NCBI GenBank assembly: GCA_963782555.1
Contig: CAWAKB010000005.1
Location: forward strand, 1,054,001 to 1,118,000
Length of the DNA: 64,000 nt
Direction of reading: 5' to 3'
From: Hyphomicrobium_A sp963782555
Lineage (GTDB): Bacteria; Pseudomonadota; Alphaproteobacteria; Rhizobiales; Hyphomicrobiaceae
This document shows, in pieces, positions 1-8,435 of the stretch. Each line of letters opens with the position of its first letter. The stretch's first letter is position 1. The notes below the pieces were generated by a model. The model saw only the letters and a list, made by a program, of their open reading frames with translations, searched no databases and was not told where the DNA came from. Both the position numbers and the translations under genes were made by a program.

Positions 1-187
1 CGCAGGCCGGGGGCTCGGCCGCAGCTACGCCATCGGCATCGGTCGCCGCCTCGGCCGTGCTGATGTAGGTGGCGCGCCAGGGATCGCCGTCGTCGCAGGA
101 GCAGGCCCCCAGCGACAAGGCCATCACCGCAGCTGCGCAGGTCAGCAGCGCTTGTGGTCGAACAATGGGACTGCCGCCGGACACCAT
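1..187 (-). CDS. Putative lipoprotein, 3' part beyond window edge
   Basis: Reading the minus strand from an ATG at 187 gives an open frame that runs off the left edge with no stop, so only about 62 residues are visible. The N-terminus has a hydrophobic signal segment (ALLTCAAAVMALSLGAC) ending in a lipobox-like LGAC followed by Ser, which predicts a lipidated envelope protein. The start overlaps the stop of the upstream VOC-fusion gene by one base (TGATG), so the two are probably translationally coupled. The rest of the protein is outside the window and no family can be named. Confidence 0.6.
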   Translation of the reverse strand, partial: MVSGGSPIVRPQALLTCAAAVMALSLGACSCDDGDPWRATYISTAEAATDADGVAAAEPPAC

Positions 188-1413
188 CACGGTTTACGCT
201 GCCTCTCGGTTGCTGCCTGCGCGAGCTCTATGGCGCGGCGATACCATTGCTTTGCTTGCTCCCGGTCCAGCTGCGCGTGCGCCATTCCCGTGCGCTCCGC
301 GTTCACCGGGTCATAGGTGCTGCCCAAGGCAAGAGCTGCTTGCGCCACGCCCTCGTCCGCCAGGCGGCGAAAGATGCGGCGGGCTTCCTCGACGTCGCCC
401 CGGGCGAGCGCGCCTTGGCCCTCGGCCAACACCCCTCCTTTTGGAGGCGCAGACGCCGGATGCGCGGGCTCTGCCGGCGCGCCCGGGGGCGGCGGCGCCA
501 CCGATAAAACGATCTCGCCAGGGCTCGGCGCGACCGGGCTCTCGCTGGCGGAGGCGTGGGCAATCTGCGTGTCCCAGCTCGCTTCGCCATCGAGGTTTTG
601 CACGAGGCTTTCCGCCTCCGCCCGCGTCGCCCGCGCAGCCGAAAGCTCGGCCTCGAAGCGGTGTGCATCCTTTTCCGCCTCCAAGCGGGCGGCACGCTCC
701 TGCGCCAGCTCGGCCAACGCCACGCGTCGGGAGGCTTCCGCAGCAAGGCGCGCGGCCTGTTCCTCGGCGAGCGCGAAACGCGCGTGCTCGAGCACTTGAT
801 CCTCGATAATCTCGGGCGCTGGACCGGATGGCACGTCGGCAGTCTGCGCAGGGGCCGCATCGCCCGCCGTGGCCGCGTCGGGCGGCGCCTCACCCGTCCT
901 AGAGAGGAGATGCCACGCCGGGTACGAGAGGGCCATGAGCGACAGCACGGCCGCCGCCGCCAGACCCGCACGCTTTTCCACGCGCGGCGTGCGCACGCGC
1001 GCCCAAGCGAGAAACGTCGCCAATCCGTGCGGCTCGGTGTCGCTGAACGACCAAGTATGGCCCTCGACATCGCGGCAGACAAAACTGCGGCCATTGTCCT
1101 CACCGCCATCAATGCCGCGCACGATCTCGGCCCCTGCAGCCTTGGCGCGGGCAAAATGCGCGGCGATGTCGGCCACGGTCACGGTACGCTGTTGCGTCTC
1201 GCCCGCGGCCGGCCCCAAAGACCGCTCGTCACGGGCTGTCACCGTGATCTGTTGCTCGCCCAGAGCGAGGTGCGCGTAGGCAAAGCTGCCGTCAGTCCGC
1301 CTGGCGACGAAGCGCGGCTCGAACTGGAACGCCTTCTCCAGCCAATCGATCGCGCCCATAGGGTCGCGATAGCGGATCAGCGTCGTTCTACTCGACGTAA
1401 AGGTATCCTGCAT
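187..1413 (-). CDS. VOC-domain / transmembrane / coiled-coil / Sel1-like fusion protein
   Basis: A 408-residue protein if started at the ATG at 1413; upstream in-frame codons exist, but similarity to VOC proteins begins here (TLIRYRDPMGAIDWLEKAFQ). Residues 8-135 resemble a VOC (glyoxalase/bleomycin-resistance) fold of the PhnB-like type, ending near RDVEGHTWSFSDTEPHG. A single membrane segment follows at about 150-170, then an Ala/Glu/Arg-rich coiled coil (about 205-280), a Pro/Ala-rich linker, and a C-terminal Sel1/TPR-like repeat with GDVEEARRIFRRLADEGVAQ and KQWYRRAIELA. VOC proteins are normally soluble enzymes or antibiotic-binding proteins, so this layout suggests a membrane-anchored sensor or scaffold; that is inference. 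It is coupled to the following lipoprotein gene by a one-base overlap. Confidence 0.75.
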   Translation of the reverse strand: MQDTFTSSRTTLIRYRDPMGAIDWLEKAFQFEPRFVARRTDGSFAYAHLALGEQQITVTARDERSLGPAAGETQQRTVTVADIAAHFARAKAAGAEIVRGIDGGEDNGRSFVCRDVEGHTWSFSDTEPHGLATFLAWARVRTPRVEKRAGLAAAAVLSLMALSYPAWHLLSRTGEAPPDAATAGDAAPAQTADVPSGPAPEIIEDQVLEHARFALAEEQAARLAAEASRRVALAELAQERAARLEAEKDAHRFEAELSAARATRAEAESLVQNLDGEASWDTQIAHASASESPVAPSPGEIVLSVAPPPPGAPAEPAHPASAPPKGGVLAEGQGALARGDVEEARRIFRRLADEGVAQAALALGSTYDPVNAERTGMAHAQLDREQAKQWYRRAIELAQAATERQRKP

Positions 1414-1729
1414 TGTCCGCCGAATTCCCCCTCGAACGGAGCGTGGGTTGTAGGTGCCCGTCGCATCGGTTAAGCCGATAAAGTGTCGAAACCGCGAGCC
1501 ATTCCTGGCATTTCTCTGATCGCCCGCGCACGCGCCTTGCACCCGGTTTGAGCACAGGGGGACGGCGGCTCAGTCGCTGCCGACGAGGGGCTGCCGCGGC
1601 ACCTTGAGCCTCGAGCGCGCGAGATTAGCGCCCAGCATTAGGGCAACCCAAGTCCCCGTCCGCGCACCCGGCAACGCCTAAGCCCGTGATTCCAAACAGG
1701 AATGTCTTTTGCGAGGATGCGCTGACGCT
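1414..1729. other. Intergenic region
   Basis: About 316 bases between the VOC-fusion gene and the 3' end of mgdD. No convincing gene, RNA or strong hairpin was seen. It separates the methylamine cluster from the unrelated envelope genes. Confidence 0.5.
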
Positions 1730-2341
1730 CTAGGCGACGACCTCGTAGCCGTACTCGGCCGCCGAGGCCGCAAGCCAAGACCAGAAGCTCTTGGCAAGGC
1801 TGCGGTTCACGACAAGATCAAAGGTCGGGCGATCGTCGACCTGCCAGAGCTGGCAGCCGATATGCGCAATTTCCGTCGCCGCCGCGCCGCCGGGCCCGAA
1901 CACGCGCGGGTCCAGATCGATGGGGCACCCCTTGGCGAGCACGTCGCGCGTGCGCGGCCCCGATATGCGCACGACAACCTTCCCCGAGGAATGATCGATG
2001 ACGGAGGCGATACCGGCAAGCGCGTCCGTCAGCCGCGCGATGGCCGGAGCGCTGACCAGGCCGTCCGCGACGGCAAACCATTGCGCCGGCGCACATCCCA
2101 CCAGCACCATGCCGTCCCCAGACACGCAGCGCGGGCCGTCCTCGGGCGCAGCCCCGCCAACCGCGCCGAGCCATTCGATGGCCTCCGGGACCTTGCCCTT
2201 GCGCGCAGCGATGTGCGCGATCGCAACGCCGGTACGCTCGGCGAGGACTACGCCCGGTGCGCCGTCGCCGCGGGCGCCGTAGCGTCCGAGCCGCGCCGCC
2301 CCGGCGAGGCCGGAACGCGGGTTGAGTGCGGTGCTAGCCAC
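1730..2341 (-). CDS. mgdD: N-methylglutamate dehydrogenase subunit D (SoxG-like)
   Basis: A 203-residue protein of the sarcosine oxidase gamma family (SoxG), the smallest-conserved subunit of heterotetrameric sarcosine oxidase-type enzymes. Start is a GTG at 2341 preceded by a strong AAGGAGAGAGG ribosome site; the start overlaps the end of mgdC by 8 bases. It is the last gene of the order mgdA-B-C-D (soxB-D-A-G). Because it sits in the same cluster as gmaS and mgsABC, the holoenzyme most likely oxidises N-methylglutamate to glutamate plus formaldehyde (or methylene-THF) rather than sarcosine. Family assignment is secure; substrate is inferred from neighbours. Confidence 0.85.
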   Translation of the reverse strand: MASTALNPRSGLAGAARLGRYGARGDGAPGVVLAERTGVAIAHIAARKGKVPEAIEWLGAVGGAAPEDGPRCVSGDGMVLVGCAPAQWFAVADGLVSAPAIARLTDALAGIASVIDHSSGKVVVRISGPRTRDVLAKGCPIDLDPRVFGPGGAAATEIAHIGCQLWQVDDRPTFDLVVNRSLAKSFWSWLAASAAEYGYEVVA

Positions 2342-5321
2342 GGAGCCTCTCTCCTTTGGGATCTATGAACACGGGCTCGACGACGCGGCATTCAATGTCG
2401 GACCCGCGCAACAGATCGACGGCGCGGATCGTCTCTCCGATGCGCTCCGGGCCACGGCGCAGGAAGGCCAGCGCAATGTCGCAACCGAGCGTGGGTGAAT
2501 ACGCCACCGATGTCACGTGACCTTCCTCGTACGCCGCGGTCGCGGGGCGCCCGGGCGCGATGAGGTGCGCGCCGGCCGACAGCTTCTCCGCGCGATCGAC
2601 CGCTTGAAGCCCGATGAGCGTCGGACGATCCGGGTCAACGAGGGCCGGGCGCGCGGCCATCACGCGGCCGATCGAATCCTTCTTGCGCGCGCCAAGCTTG
2701 GCAAGCCCAAGGTCGCCCAACGTCGTGCGCCCGTCGATCTCGGGACCGCTCGCGTGCCCCTTCTCGATGCGCAGCACGTTGAGCGCCTCCGTGCCGTAAG
2801 GCGCGATGCCGAGCTCGGCTCCCGCCTGCATCAGCGCCCGCATCAGCGCATCGCCGAGATCGGCCGCGACCGCGATCTCATAGGCGAGCTCGCCTGAGAA
2901 CGACACGCGGAACAGGCGGCAGCTGGCGCCGCCGACCGTCACCTCGGTGCAGCCCATGTAGGGCAGCGCCTCGTTGGAAATGTCGTCGGGGCGGTCGACC
3001 ACCTTTTGCAGGATGGCGCGCGCCCGCGGTCCCGCCACGGAGAGTTGCGCCCACTGCTCGGTGACCGGAACGATCGAGACATCGAGCGCGGGCCACAACA
3101 CCTGCCGGCAGAAGTCGAGATGCTCGAGCACCTTGGCGGCATTGCCGGTCGTCGTGGTCGTGACGAAGTGCTCAGGTCCCAGGCGCGCCACCGTGCCGTC
3201 GTCCATGACGAAGCCATCCTCGCGCAGCATGACGCCGTAGCGGACCTTGCCCACGGCGAGCGTGGACAACGTGTTGGCGTAGACGCGATCGAGAAAGGCG
3301 GCGGCATCGGGGCCCTGAATGTCGATCTTGCCGAGCGTCGAGACATCGCAGACGCCGACGGCTGAGCGCACCGTCATGGCCTCGCGCGACACGCTCGTCT
3401 GCCAGTCGGTCTCGCCGGGGCGGCGGTAGTATTGTGCCCTGAGCCACAGCCCGTTCTCGGCGAAGACCGCGCCATTCTGTACGGCCCAATCGTGCGTCGG
3501 CGGCGGCCGCGCCGGACGGAAGTCCTTGCCGCGGCTGTGGCCGACGAAGGCGCCGAAGCTCACGGGCGTATAGGGCAGGCGGAACACGGTGGTGCCGACC
3601 TCAGGGATCGAGCGCCCGGTCAATTCCGCCATGACGGCAAGCGCGGTGACGTTGGCGGTCTTGCCCTGATCGGTCGCCATGCCGAGCGTGGTGTAACGTT
3701 TCAGATGCTCGACCGCTGCGTAGCCCTCGCGGTGCGCAAGCGCGACGTCGGAGGTGGTCACATCATTCTGGAAATCGACGAAGGTTTTGCCTCTGAGCCC
3801 CTTCACCTGCCAGACGGGAGACACGCCGGCGTGCTCGTCCGTCCCGACAGCCGGCGGGCTGAGCGAGGACAGAGCTGAAAATCCTGCGGCCTCGGCCGCC
3901 GCCGCTCCCAGCCGCACGCCATCTGCCAGGGCCTCAGCCAAGGTGAAGCGGCCGGCCGCGGCGCCGCCGACCGCCATCCCGGGCGGCGTCGCCTGCGGCA
4001 CGAAGGCACTGATCTCGCCGTTCCAAGCCGGCTTGGCGCCGAGGTGACACGTCAGGTTGAGCGCCGGGTTCCAGCCGTTGGAGACGGCAACGAAGTCGCA
4101 GTCGATGGTGGCCTGGTGACCCTTCCTATCGAGGACTTCCACGGCTTCAACGCGGTGACCGCCGAGCGCGCGCGTCACGATGCTGCCCCGCAGCACCGCG
4201 CGCGGCGGGTCGCTCCGCAAAGGCGGCGTTTCCTCGCGCGGATCGACGACCGCTGCGACGTCTACGCCGGCCCCCATCAGCGTTTGCACCGTGCGCCAGC
4301 CGTCGTCGCCCGCCGTGAAGACGACGGCGCGCGCTCCTGGTGCCACGCCGAAGCGGGCGACGTAGGTGCGCACGGCACCCGCAAGCATGACGCCGGGGCG
4401 GTCGTTATCAGGAAACGCGATGGGCCGCTCGATGGCGCCGGCTGCCAGCACCGCCCGTTTCGCCATGATGTGCCACAGGCGTTGGCGGGGCTCGAAGGGC
4501 GGAGGTGCTGCCACGTGATCGTTGACGCGCTCGACGGCGCCGTAGGTGCCCTGGTCGTAGACGCCGAAAACGGTGGTGCGCGGCATGAGGCGGACGTTGT
4601 CGAGGCTGCCGAGCGCCGCGACCATCTCTTGCGCCCAAACCGCAGCCGGCTTGCCCGCGATGACGTCCGCTTCCGACAGCAGCCGCCCGCCGAGCTGGAA
4701 GTCCTCATCCGCCAGGATAACGCGCGCGCCGCTGCGTGCCGCGGTGAGCGCGGCCATGAGACCGGTCGGGCCGGCGCCAATGACCAGCACGTCGCAAAAG
4801 GCAAAAGCCTTCTCGTAGGCATCGGGGTCGGGCAGGCGCGAGGCGCTTCCAAGACCGGCCGCGCGCCGGATTGCCGGCTCATAGAGCCACTCCCAGAACG
4901 CCGACGGCCACATGAAGGTCTTGTAGTAGAAACCCGCACCGAAGATCGGCGCGAAGAGCTGGTTGATCGCGAGCGCGTCGAAGGCGAGCGACGGCCAGCG
5001 GTTCTGGCTGCGGGCCGCCAGGCCGTCGAAGAGCTCAACCATGGTTGCGCGCGTGTTGGGCTCCAGGCGTGCGCCGGCGCGCAGCTCGACCAGCGCGTTG
5101 GGCTCCTCTGACCCCGCCGTCAGGATGCCGCGCGGCCGGTGGTATTTGAATGAGCGCCCGACGAGCGTTACGCCGTTTGCTAGCAAGGCCGAGGCGAGCG
5201 TGTCGCCCGGGTGGCCGACATACGGCGCACCGTCGAAGCTGAAGCTGACACTGCGCGTACGGTCGACGAGACCGCCGTCACGCAACCGCCGGGCCTGTGG
5301 AGACATTCGCATCGCGGACAT
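2334..5321 (-). CDS. mgdC: N-methylglutamate dehydrogenase subunit C (SoxA-like)
   Basis: A 995-residue SoxA-type alpha subunit, full length for the family. The N-terminal 110 residues form the ferredoxin-like domain typical of SoxA (VSFSFDGAPYVGHPGDTLAS). A Rossmann dinucleotide site, DVLVIGAGPTGLMAA, lies near residue 177. The C-terminal part, from about 600, is a GcvT-like folate-binding domain ending in ...GERLRG. In the family the alpha subunit binds NAD and tetrahydrofolate and passes the oxidised methyl group to folate. The ATG at 5321 overlaps the stop of mgdB by one base and the 3' end overlaps mgdD, indicating one transcript. An automatic label would be sarcosine oxidase alpha; the cluster context argues for NMG dehydrogenase. 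Confidence 0.9.
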   Translation of the reverse strand: MSAMRMSPQARRLRDGGLVDRTRSVSFSFDGAPYVGHPGDTLASALLANGVTLVGRSFKYHRPRGILTAGSEEPNALVELRAGARLEPNTRATMVELFDGLAARSQNRWPSLAFDALAINQLFAPIFGAGFYYKTFMWPSAFWEWLYEPAIRRAAGLGSASRLPDPDAYEKAFAFCDVLVIGAGPTGLMAALTAARSGARVILADEDFQLGGRLLSEADVIAGKPAAVWAQEMVAALGSLDNVRLMPRTTVFGVYDQGTYGAVERVNDHVAAPPPFEPRQRLWHIMAKRAVLAAGAIERPIAFPDNDRPGVMLAGAVRTYVARFGVAPGARAVVFTAGDDGWRTVQTLMGAGVDVAAVVDPREETPPLRSDPPRAVLRGSIVTRALGGHRVEAVEVLDRKGHQATIDCDFVAVSNGWNPALNLTCHLGAKPAWNGEISAFVPQATPPGMAVGGAAAGRFTLAEALADGVRLGAAAAEAAGFSALSSLSPPAVGTDEHAGVSPVWQVKGLRGKTFVDFQNDVTTSDVALAHREGYAAVEHLKRYTTLGMATDQGKTANVTALAVMAELTGRSIPEVGTTVFRLPYTPVSFGAFVGHSRGKDFRPARPPPTHDWAVQNGAVFAENGLWLRAQYYRRPGETDWQTSVSREAMTVRSAVGVCDVSTLGKIDIQGPDAAAFLDRVYANTLSTLAVGKVRYGVMLREDGFVMDDGTVARLGPEHFVTTTTTGNAAKVLEHLDFCRQVLWPALDVSIVPVTEQWAQLSVAGPRARAILQKVVDRPDDISNEALPYMGCTEVTVGGASCRLFRVSFSGELAYEIAVAADLGDALMRALMQAGAELGIAPYGTEALNVLRIEKGHASGPEIDGRTTLGDLGLAKLGARKKDSIGRVMAARPALVDPDRPTLIGLQAVDRAEKLSAGAHLIAPGRPATAAYEEGHVTSVAYSPTLGCDIALAFLRRGPERIGETIRAVDLLRGSDIECRVVEPVFIDPKGERLRG

Positions 5322-5596
5322 CAGTCGGTGTCCAATGGCGCGACCGCGGCCAGCGCCGTGCGGGCGATGGCGTGCGTGCGCGTGTCACGCTCGACAATGA
5401 GCCACGAGCGGCAGCCCGCGCGGTGATACCAGAGCTCGGCGAGCGGGCCCGCCGGGTTGTCGCGCAGGTAAACGTAGTCGACGAACGCCGCCTCAGCGCC
5501 CGGCGCTTCGGGGTCGGGGCGCTTCAGGCCGGCGGCGCCACGATAGGTGAACTCGTGGGCGTCACGCTCGCCGCAGCAGGGGCACTTGATGCGCAT
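5321..5596 (-). CDS. mgdB: N-methylglutamate dehydrogenase subunit B (SoxD-like)
   Basis: A 91-residue SoxD-type delta subunit. It shows the zinc-binding pattern of the family: CPCCGE at residues 5-10 and the later H/C pair in YHRAGCRSW (about residues 57-65). The conserved ELWYHRAGC segment is diagnostic. Delta is a small structural subunit that stabilises the heterotetramer. It begins 8 bases after mgdA and its stop overlaps the mgdC start, so all four subunits are made from one message. Confidence 0.9.
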   Translation of the reverse strand: MRIKCPCCGERDAHEFTYRGAAGLKRPDPEAPGAEAAFVDYVYLRDNPAGPLAELWYHRAGCRSWLIVERDTRTHAIARTALAAVAPLDTD

Positions 5597-5604
5597 GGGC
5601 GTCC

Positions 5605-6855
5605 TCAGTGCAGGTTGGGCTGGGCGCCGGCGCCCCGCTCATCGAGCAGATCGCCGCGGGCAAAACGGTCGAGGCGGTAGGCGGCGGCCACGGGATGCGG
5701 CTCGTCGCAGGCGATGAGATGGGCAAAGCACCAGCCGGCGCCGGGCGTCGCTTTGAAGCCGCCGTAGTTCCAAGCGCCATTGAGATACAGGCGATCGACC
5801 GGCGTCTTGTCGATGATGGGCGAGCCGTCCATCGACATGTCGACGAGGCCGCCCCAATTGCGCAAGATACGCAGGCGCGCCAGGCTCGGGAAGAGCGCCA
5901 GCGCGCCCTCGGTCACGTCCTCGACCACGGGCAGGTTGCCGCGCTGCGCATACGAGTTGTAGCCGTCGATGTCGCCGCCGAAGACGAGCCCGCCCTTGTC
6001 CGACTGGCTGACATAGAAGTGGCCGGCGCCGAAGGTGACGACGTTGTCGATCAGCGGCTTCAGGCCCTCGCTGACGAAGGCCTGCATCACATGGCTCTCG
6101 ATCGGCAGCCTGAGGCCCGCCATGGCAGCGACGCGCGAGGTGTTGCCGGCGCAGCAGAGCGCAACTTTGTCGGCGGCAATGAAACCGCGGGTCGTCTCCA
6201 CGCCCTCAGCGCACCCGTCCGTGACGCGGATGCCGATGACCTCGCAGTTCTCGATAATGTCGACGCCGTTGCTGTCGGCGCCGCGCGCATAGCCCCAGGC
6301 GACGGCATCGTGGCGCGCCGTGCCGCCGCGCGGCTGCAACAGCCCGCCCAGAATGGGAAAGCGCGCGTTCTCGAAATCGGCAAACGGGATCATGGCGCGC
6401 ACCTGCTCGCGGTCGAGCAGCTCGGCGTCAACCCCGTGCAAGCGCATGGCATTCCCGCGGCGGGCAAAGGCATTGCGCTGCGCATCCGAATGAAAAACGT
6501 TGAGCACGCCGCGCTGGCTGACCATCACGTTGAAGTTCAGCTCCTGCTCGAGGCCCTCCCACAGCTTCATCGACCATTCGTAGAAGGGGATGTTGCCGGG
6601 GAGCAGGTAGTTGGAGCGGATGATGGTGGTGTTGCGCCCCACGTTGCCGGAGCCGAGATAGCCCTTCTCGATGACGGCAACGTTGGTGATCCCGTGCTCC
6701 TTGGCGAGGTAATAGGCGGTCGCTAGCCCGTGCCCGCCGCCGCCCACGATCACGACGTCGTAATGCGGCTTGGGCTCCGCGCGGCGCCACGCAGGCGTCC
6801 ACCCGCGGTTCCCGCTCAGAGCCTGCCCGACGAGACTGAGGATGGAGTAGTGCAC
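5605..6855 (-). CDS. mgdA: N-methylglutamate dehydrogenase subunit A (SoxB-like)
   Basis: A 416-residue SoxB-type beta subunit, the flavin-bearing catalytic chain. The FAD-binding Rossmann motif VVIVGGGGHGLATAYYLA is at residues 34-51. GGTARHDAVAWGYARG contains His182, matching the histidine that carries covalent FMN in sarcosine oxidase beta subunits. The C-terminal WNYGGFKATPGAGW is also typical. The start is a GTG at 6855; an alternative ATG is not evident. It is first of mgdABCD and lies downstream of gmaS, separated by about 190 bases that hold two long palindromes, so it may have separate control from mgs-gmaS. Likely reaction: oxidative demethylation of N-methylglutamate. Confidence 0.9.
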   Translation of the reverse strand: MHYSILSLVGQALSGNRGWTPAWRRAEPKPHYDVVIVGGGGHGLATAYYLAKEHGITNVAVIEKGYLGSGNVGRNTTIIRSNYLLPGNIPFYEWSMKLWEGLEQELNFNVMVSQRGVLNVFHSDAQRNAFARRGNAMRLHGVDAELLDREQVRAMIPFADFENARFPILGGLLQPRGGTARHDAVAWGYARGADSNGVDIIENCEVIGIRVTDGCAEGVETTRGFIAADKVALCCAGNTSRVAAMAGLRLPIESHVMQAFVSEGLKPLIDNVVTFGAGHFYVSQSDKGGLVFGGDIDGYNSYAQRGNLPVVEDVTEGALALFPSLARLRILRNWGGLVDMSMDGSPIIDKTPVDRLYLNGAWNYGGFKATPGAGWCFAHLIACDEPHPVAAAYRLDRFARGDLLDERGAGAQPNLH

Positions 6856-6882
6856 AGAATGCGAGCCTTGCTGCGCGGCGAG

Positions 6883-6955
6883 CTAGTGTCCCGATCGCGA
6901 AGTTCGTCGGCCTTGGCGGCTGGCATTGAACGAACTTCGCGATCGAAAGGACACA
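6883..6955. repeat. Palindromic element A, copy 1
   Basis: Arms at 6883-6906 (starting CTAGTGTCCCGATCGCGAAG) and 6931-6955 (CGAACTTCGCGATCGAAAGG onward) are inverted repeats around a 24-base loop. The same element, in opposite orientation, occurs at 62557-62634 with conserved arms, conserved arm asymmetry and conserved loop length but a different loop. It lies 27 bases upstream of mgdA. Confidence 0.85.
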
Positions 6956-6972
6956 AGCCAACCTATGATTCT

Positions 6973-7049
6973 CTAGTGTGATTCAGATCGAGAAACTCGC
7001 TTGAGAGCCATGCCGCAAACAAGGGCGAATTTCTCTATCGTCACACTAG
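6973..7049. repeat. Palindromic element B, copy 1
   Basis: Left arm 6973-7000 begins CTAGTGTGATTCAGATCGAG; right arm 7025-7049 ends TCACACTAG; loop 24 bases. The left arm differs at only two of 28 positions from the matching arm of the copy at 62468-62543. The terminal CTAG of the right arm supplies the TAG stop codon of gmaS (7046-7048), so the element reaches into the gene end. Confidence 0.85.
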
Positions 7050-8353
7050 CAGTCGAGCGTGGTGCGCCGCTCCCACTCGGTCAGGTGACCGGCGTAGTCA
7101 TTCCAGTCGGCGCCTTTGAGCTTGGTATAGGCAGCAACGAACGGCTGGCCGAGGCCGGCCTTGAGCACGCTCGAAGCCTGCAACGCGCGCAACGCATCGA
7201 GCAGGTTGAGCGGCAGGCGCTTGGCGTCCTTCACGGTGTGGCCTTCCGCGTACATGTCGATGTCGAGCCGCGGGCCGGGATCGCGCTTGTTCTCGATCCC
7301 GTCGAGGCCGGCGGCGAGCAGCACGGCGGGCAACAGGTATGGGTTCGTTGCCCCGTCCGCCAGGCGCACCTCGAAGCGGCCGGGATCGGGGATGCGGATC
7401 ATGTGGGTGCGGTTGTTGCCGGCGTAGGTGACCGTATTGGGCGACCAGGTTGCACCTGAGAGTGTGCGCGGGGCGTTGATGCGCTTATACGAGTTGACCG
7501 TCGGGTTGGTGATGGCGGCAAGCGCTTCGGCCGAATGCAGGATGCCGCCGAGGAAGTTGTAGCCGAGCGCCGAGATGCCGAGCTGGCCGTTGCCGTCCTC
7601 AAACAGGTTCTGCCCCGTCGCCGTCGACCACAGCGAGACGTGCGCGTGGCAGCCGTTGCCGGTCAAGTTCGCGAACGGCTTGGGCATGAAGGTCGCCCGC
7701 AGGCCGTGCTTCTCGGCGATCGACTTCACCATGTACTTGAAGAACGCGTGCCGATCGGCGGTTTTCAGCGCCGAGTCGTACTGCCAGTTCATCTCGAACT
7801 GGCCATTGGCATCCTCGTGGTCGTTCTGGTAGGGGCCCCAGCCGAGCTCCAGCATGCAGTCGCAAATCTCGGTGATGACGTCGTAGCGGCGCATCAGCGC
7901 CTGCTGGTCGTAGCAGGGCTTCGCCTGGTGGTCGCCGGGATCGGAGATGGCGCTGCCGTCGGGCGTGATGAGGAAGTACTCGCACTCGACGCCGGTTTTC
8001 AGGTCGTAGCCCTTCTCGGCAGCCTTCGCGAGCACCGTCTTCAAGACGTTGCGGGGCGCCTGCTCCACCGGCTTGCCGTTCATGTAAGGCGCCGCCGCGA
8101 GCCAGCCGACCTCCTTGCGCCACGGCAACTGAATGAGGCTGTCGGGATCTGGCACGGCGAACATGTCGGGATCGGCGGGCGTCATGTCGAGCCAGCTGGC
8201 AAAGCCCGCAAAGCCGGCCCCCGACTTCGCCATCTCGTCGATGGCGGCGGCCGGCACGAGCTTGGCCCGCATCGTCCCGAACAGGTCGACGAAGCTGATG
8301 AGGAAGTACTTGATCCCACGCTCGGCGGCGACCTTCGCCAAGTCCGTTGCCAT
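7046..8353 (-). CDS. gmaS: Gamma-glutamylmethylamide synthetase (glutamine synthetase family)
   Basis: A 435-residue glutamine-synthetase-like ligase. The ATG at 8353 is chosen because it begins MATDLAKVAAERGIKYFL and has GGGAG about 8 bases upstream; a longer in-frame extension is not needed. Visible family motifs include GVECEYFLI, the substrate/metal segment NDHEDANGQFEMNW, NGCHAHVSLW, and the C-terminal NNRTHMIRIPDPGRFEVRLADG. The GlnT/GMAS branch joins glutamate and methylamine with ATP to give gamma-glutamylmethylamide. Placement directly after mgsC and before mgdA supports GMAS over an ammonia-using glutamine synthetase. Its stop codon lies inside palindrome B. Confidence 0.88.
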   Translation of the reverse strand: MATDLAKVAAERGIKYFLISFVDLFGTMRAKLVPAAAIDEMAKSGAGFAGFASWLDMTPADPDMFAVPDPDSLIQLPWRKEVGWLAAAPYMNGKPVEQAPRNVLKTVLAKAAEKGYDLKTGVECEYFLITPDGSAISDPGDHQAKPCYDQQALMRRYDVITEICDCMLELGWGPYQNDHEDANGQFEMNWQYDSALKTADRHAFFKYMVKSIAEKHGLRATFMPKPFANLTGNGCHAHVSLWSTATGQNLFEDGNGQLGISALGYNFLGGILHSAEALAAITNPTVNSYKRINAPRTLSGATWSPNTVTYAGNNRTHMIRIPDPGRFEVRLADGATNPYLLPAVLLAAGLDGIENKRDPGPRLDIDMYAEGHTVKDAKRLPLNLLDALRALQASSVLKAGLGQPFVAAYTKLKGADWNDYAGHLTEWERRTTLDC

Positions 8354-8435
8354 GCCTTTACTCCCTCGCTCGTTATGCTGTCCCACGGGCGCAATCTTGC
8401 GAGTGCCCCGAAGGGGAAACCATCTTCTTGGGACC

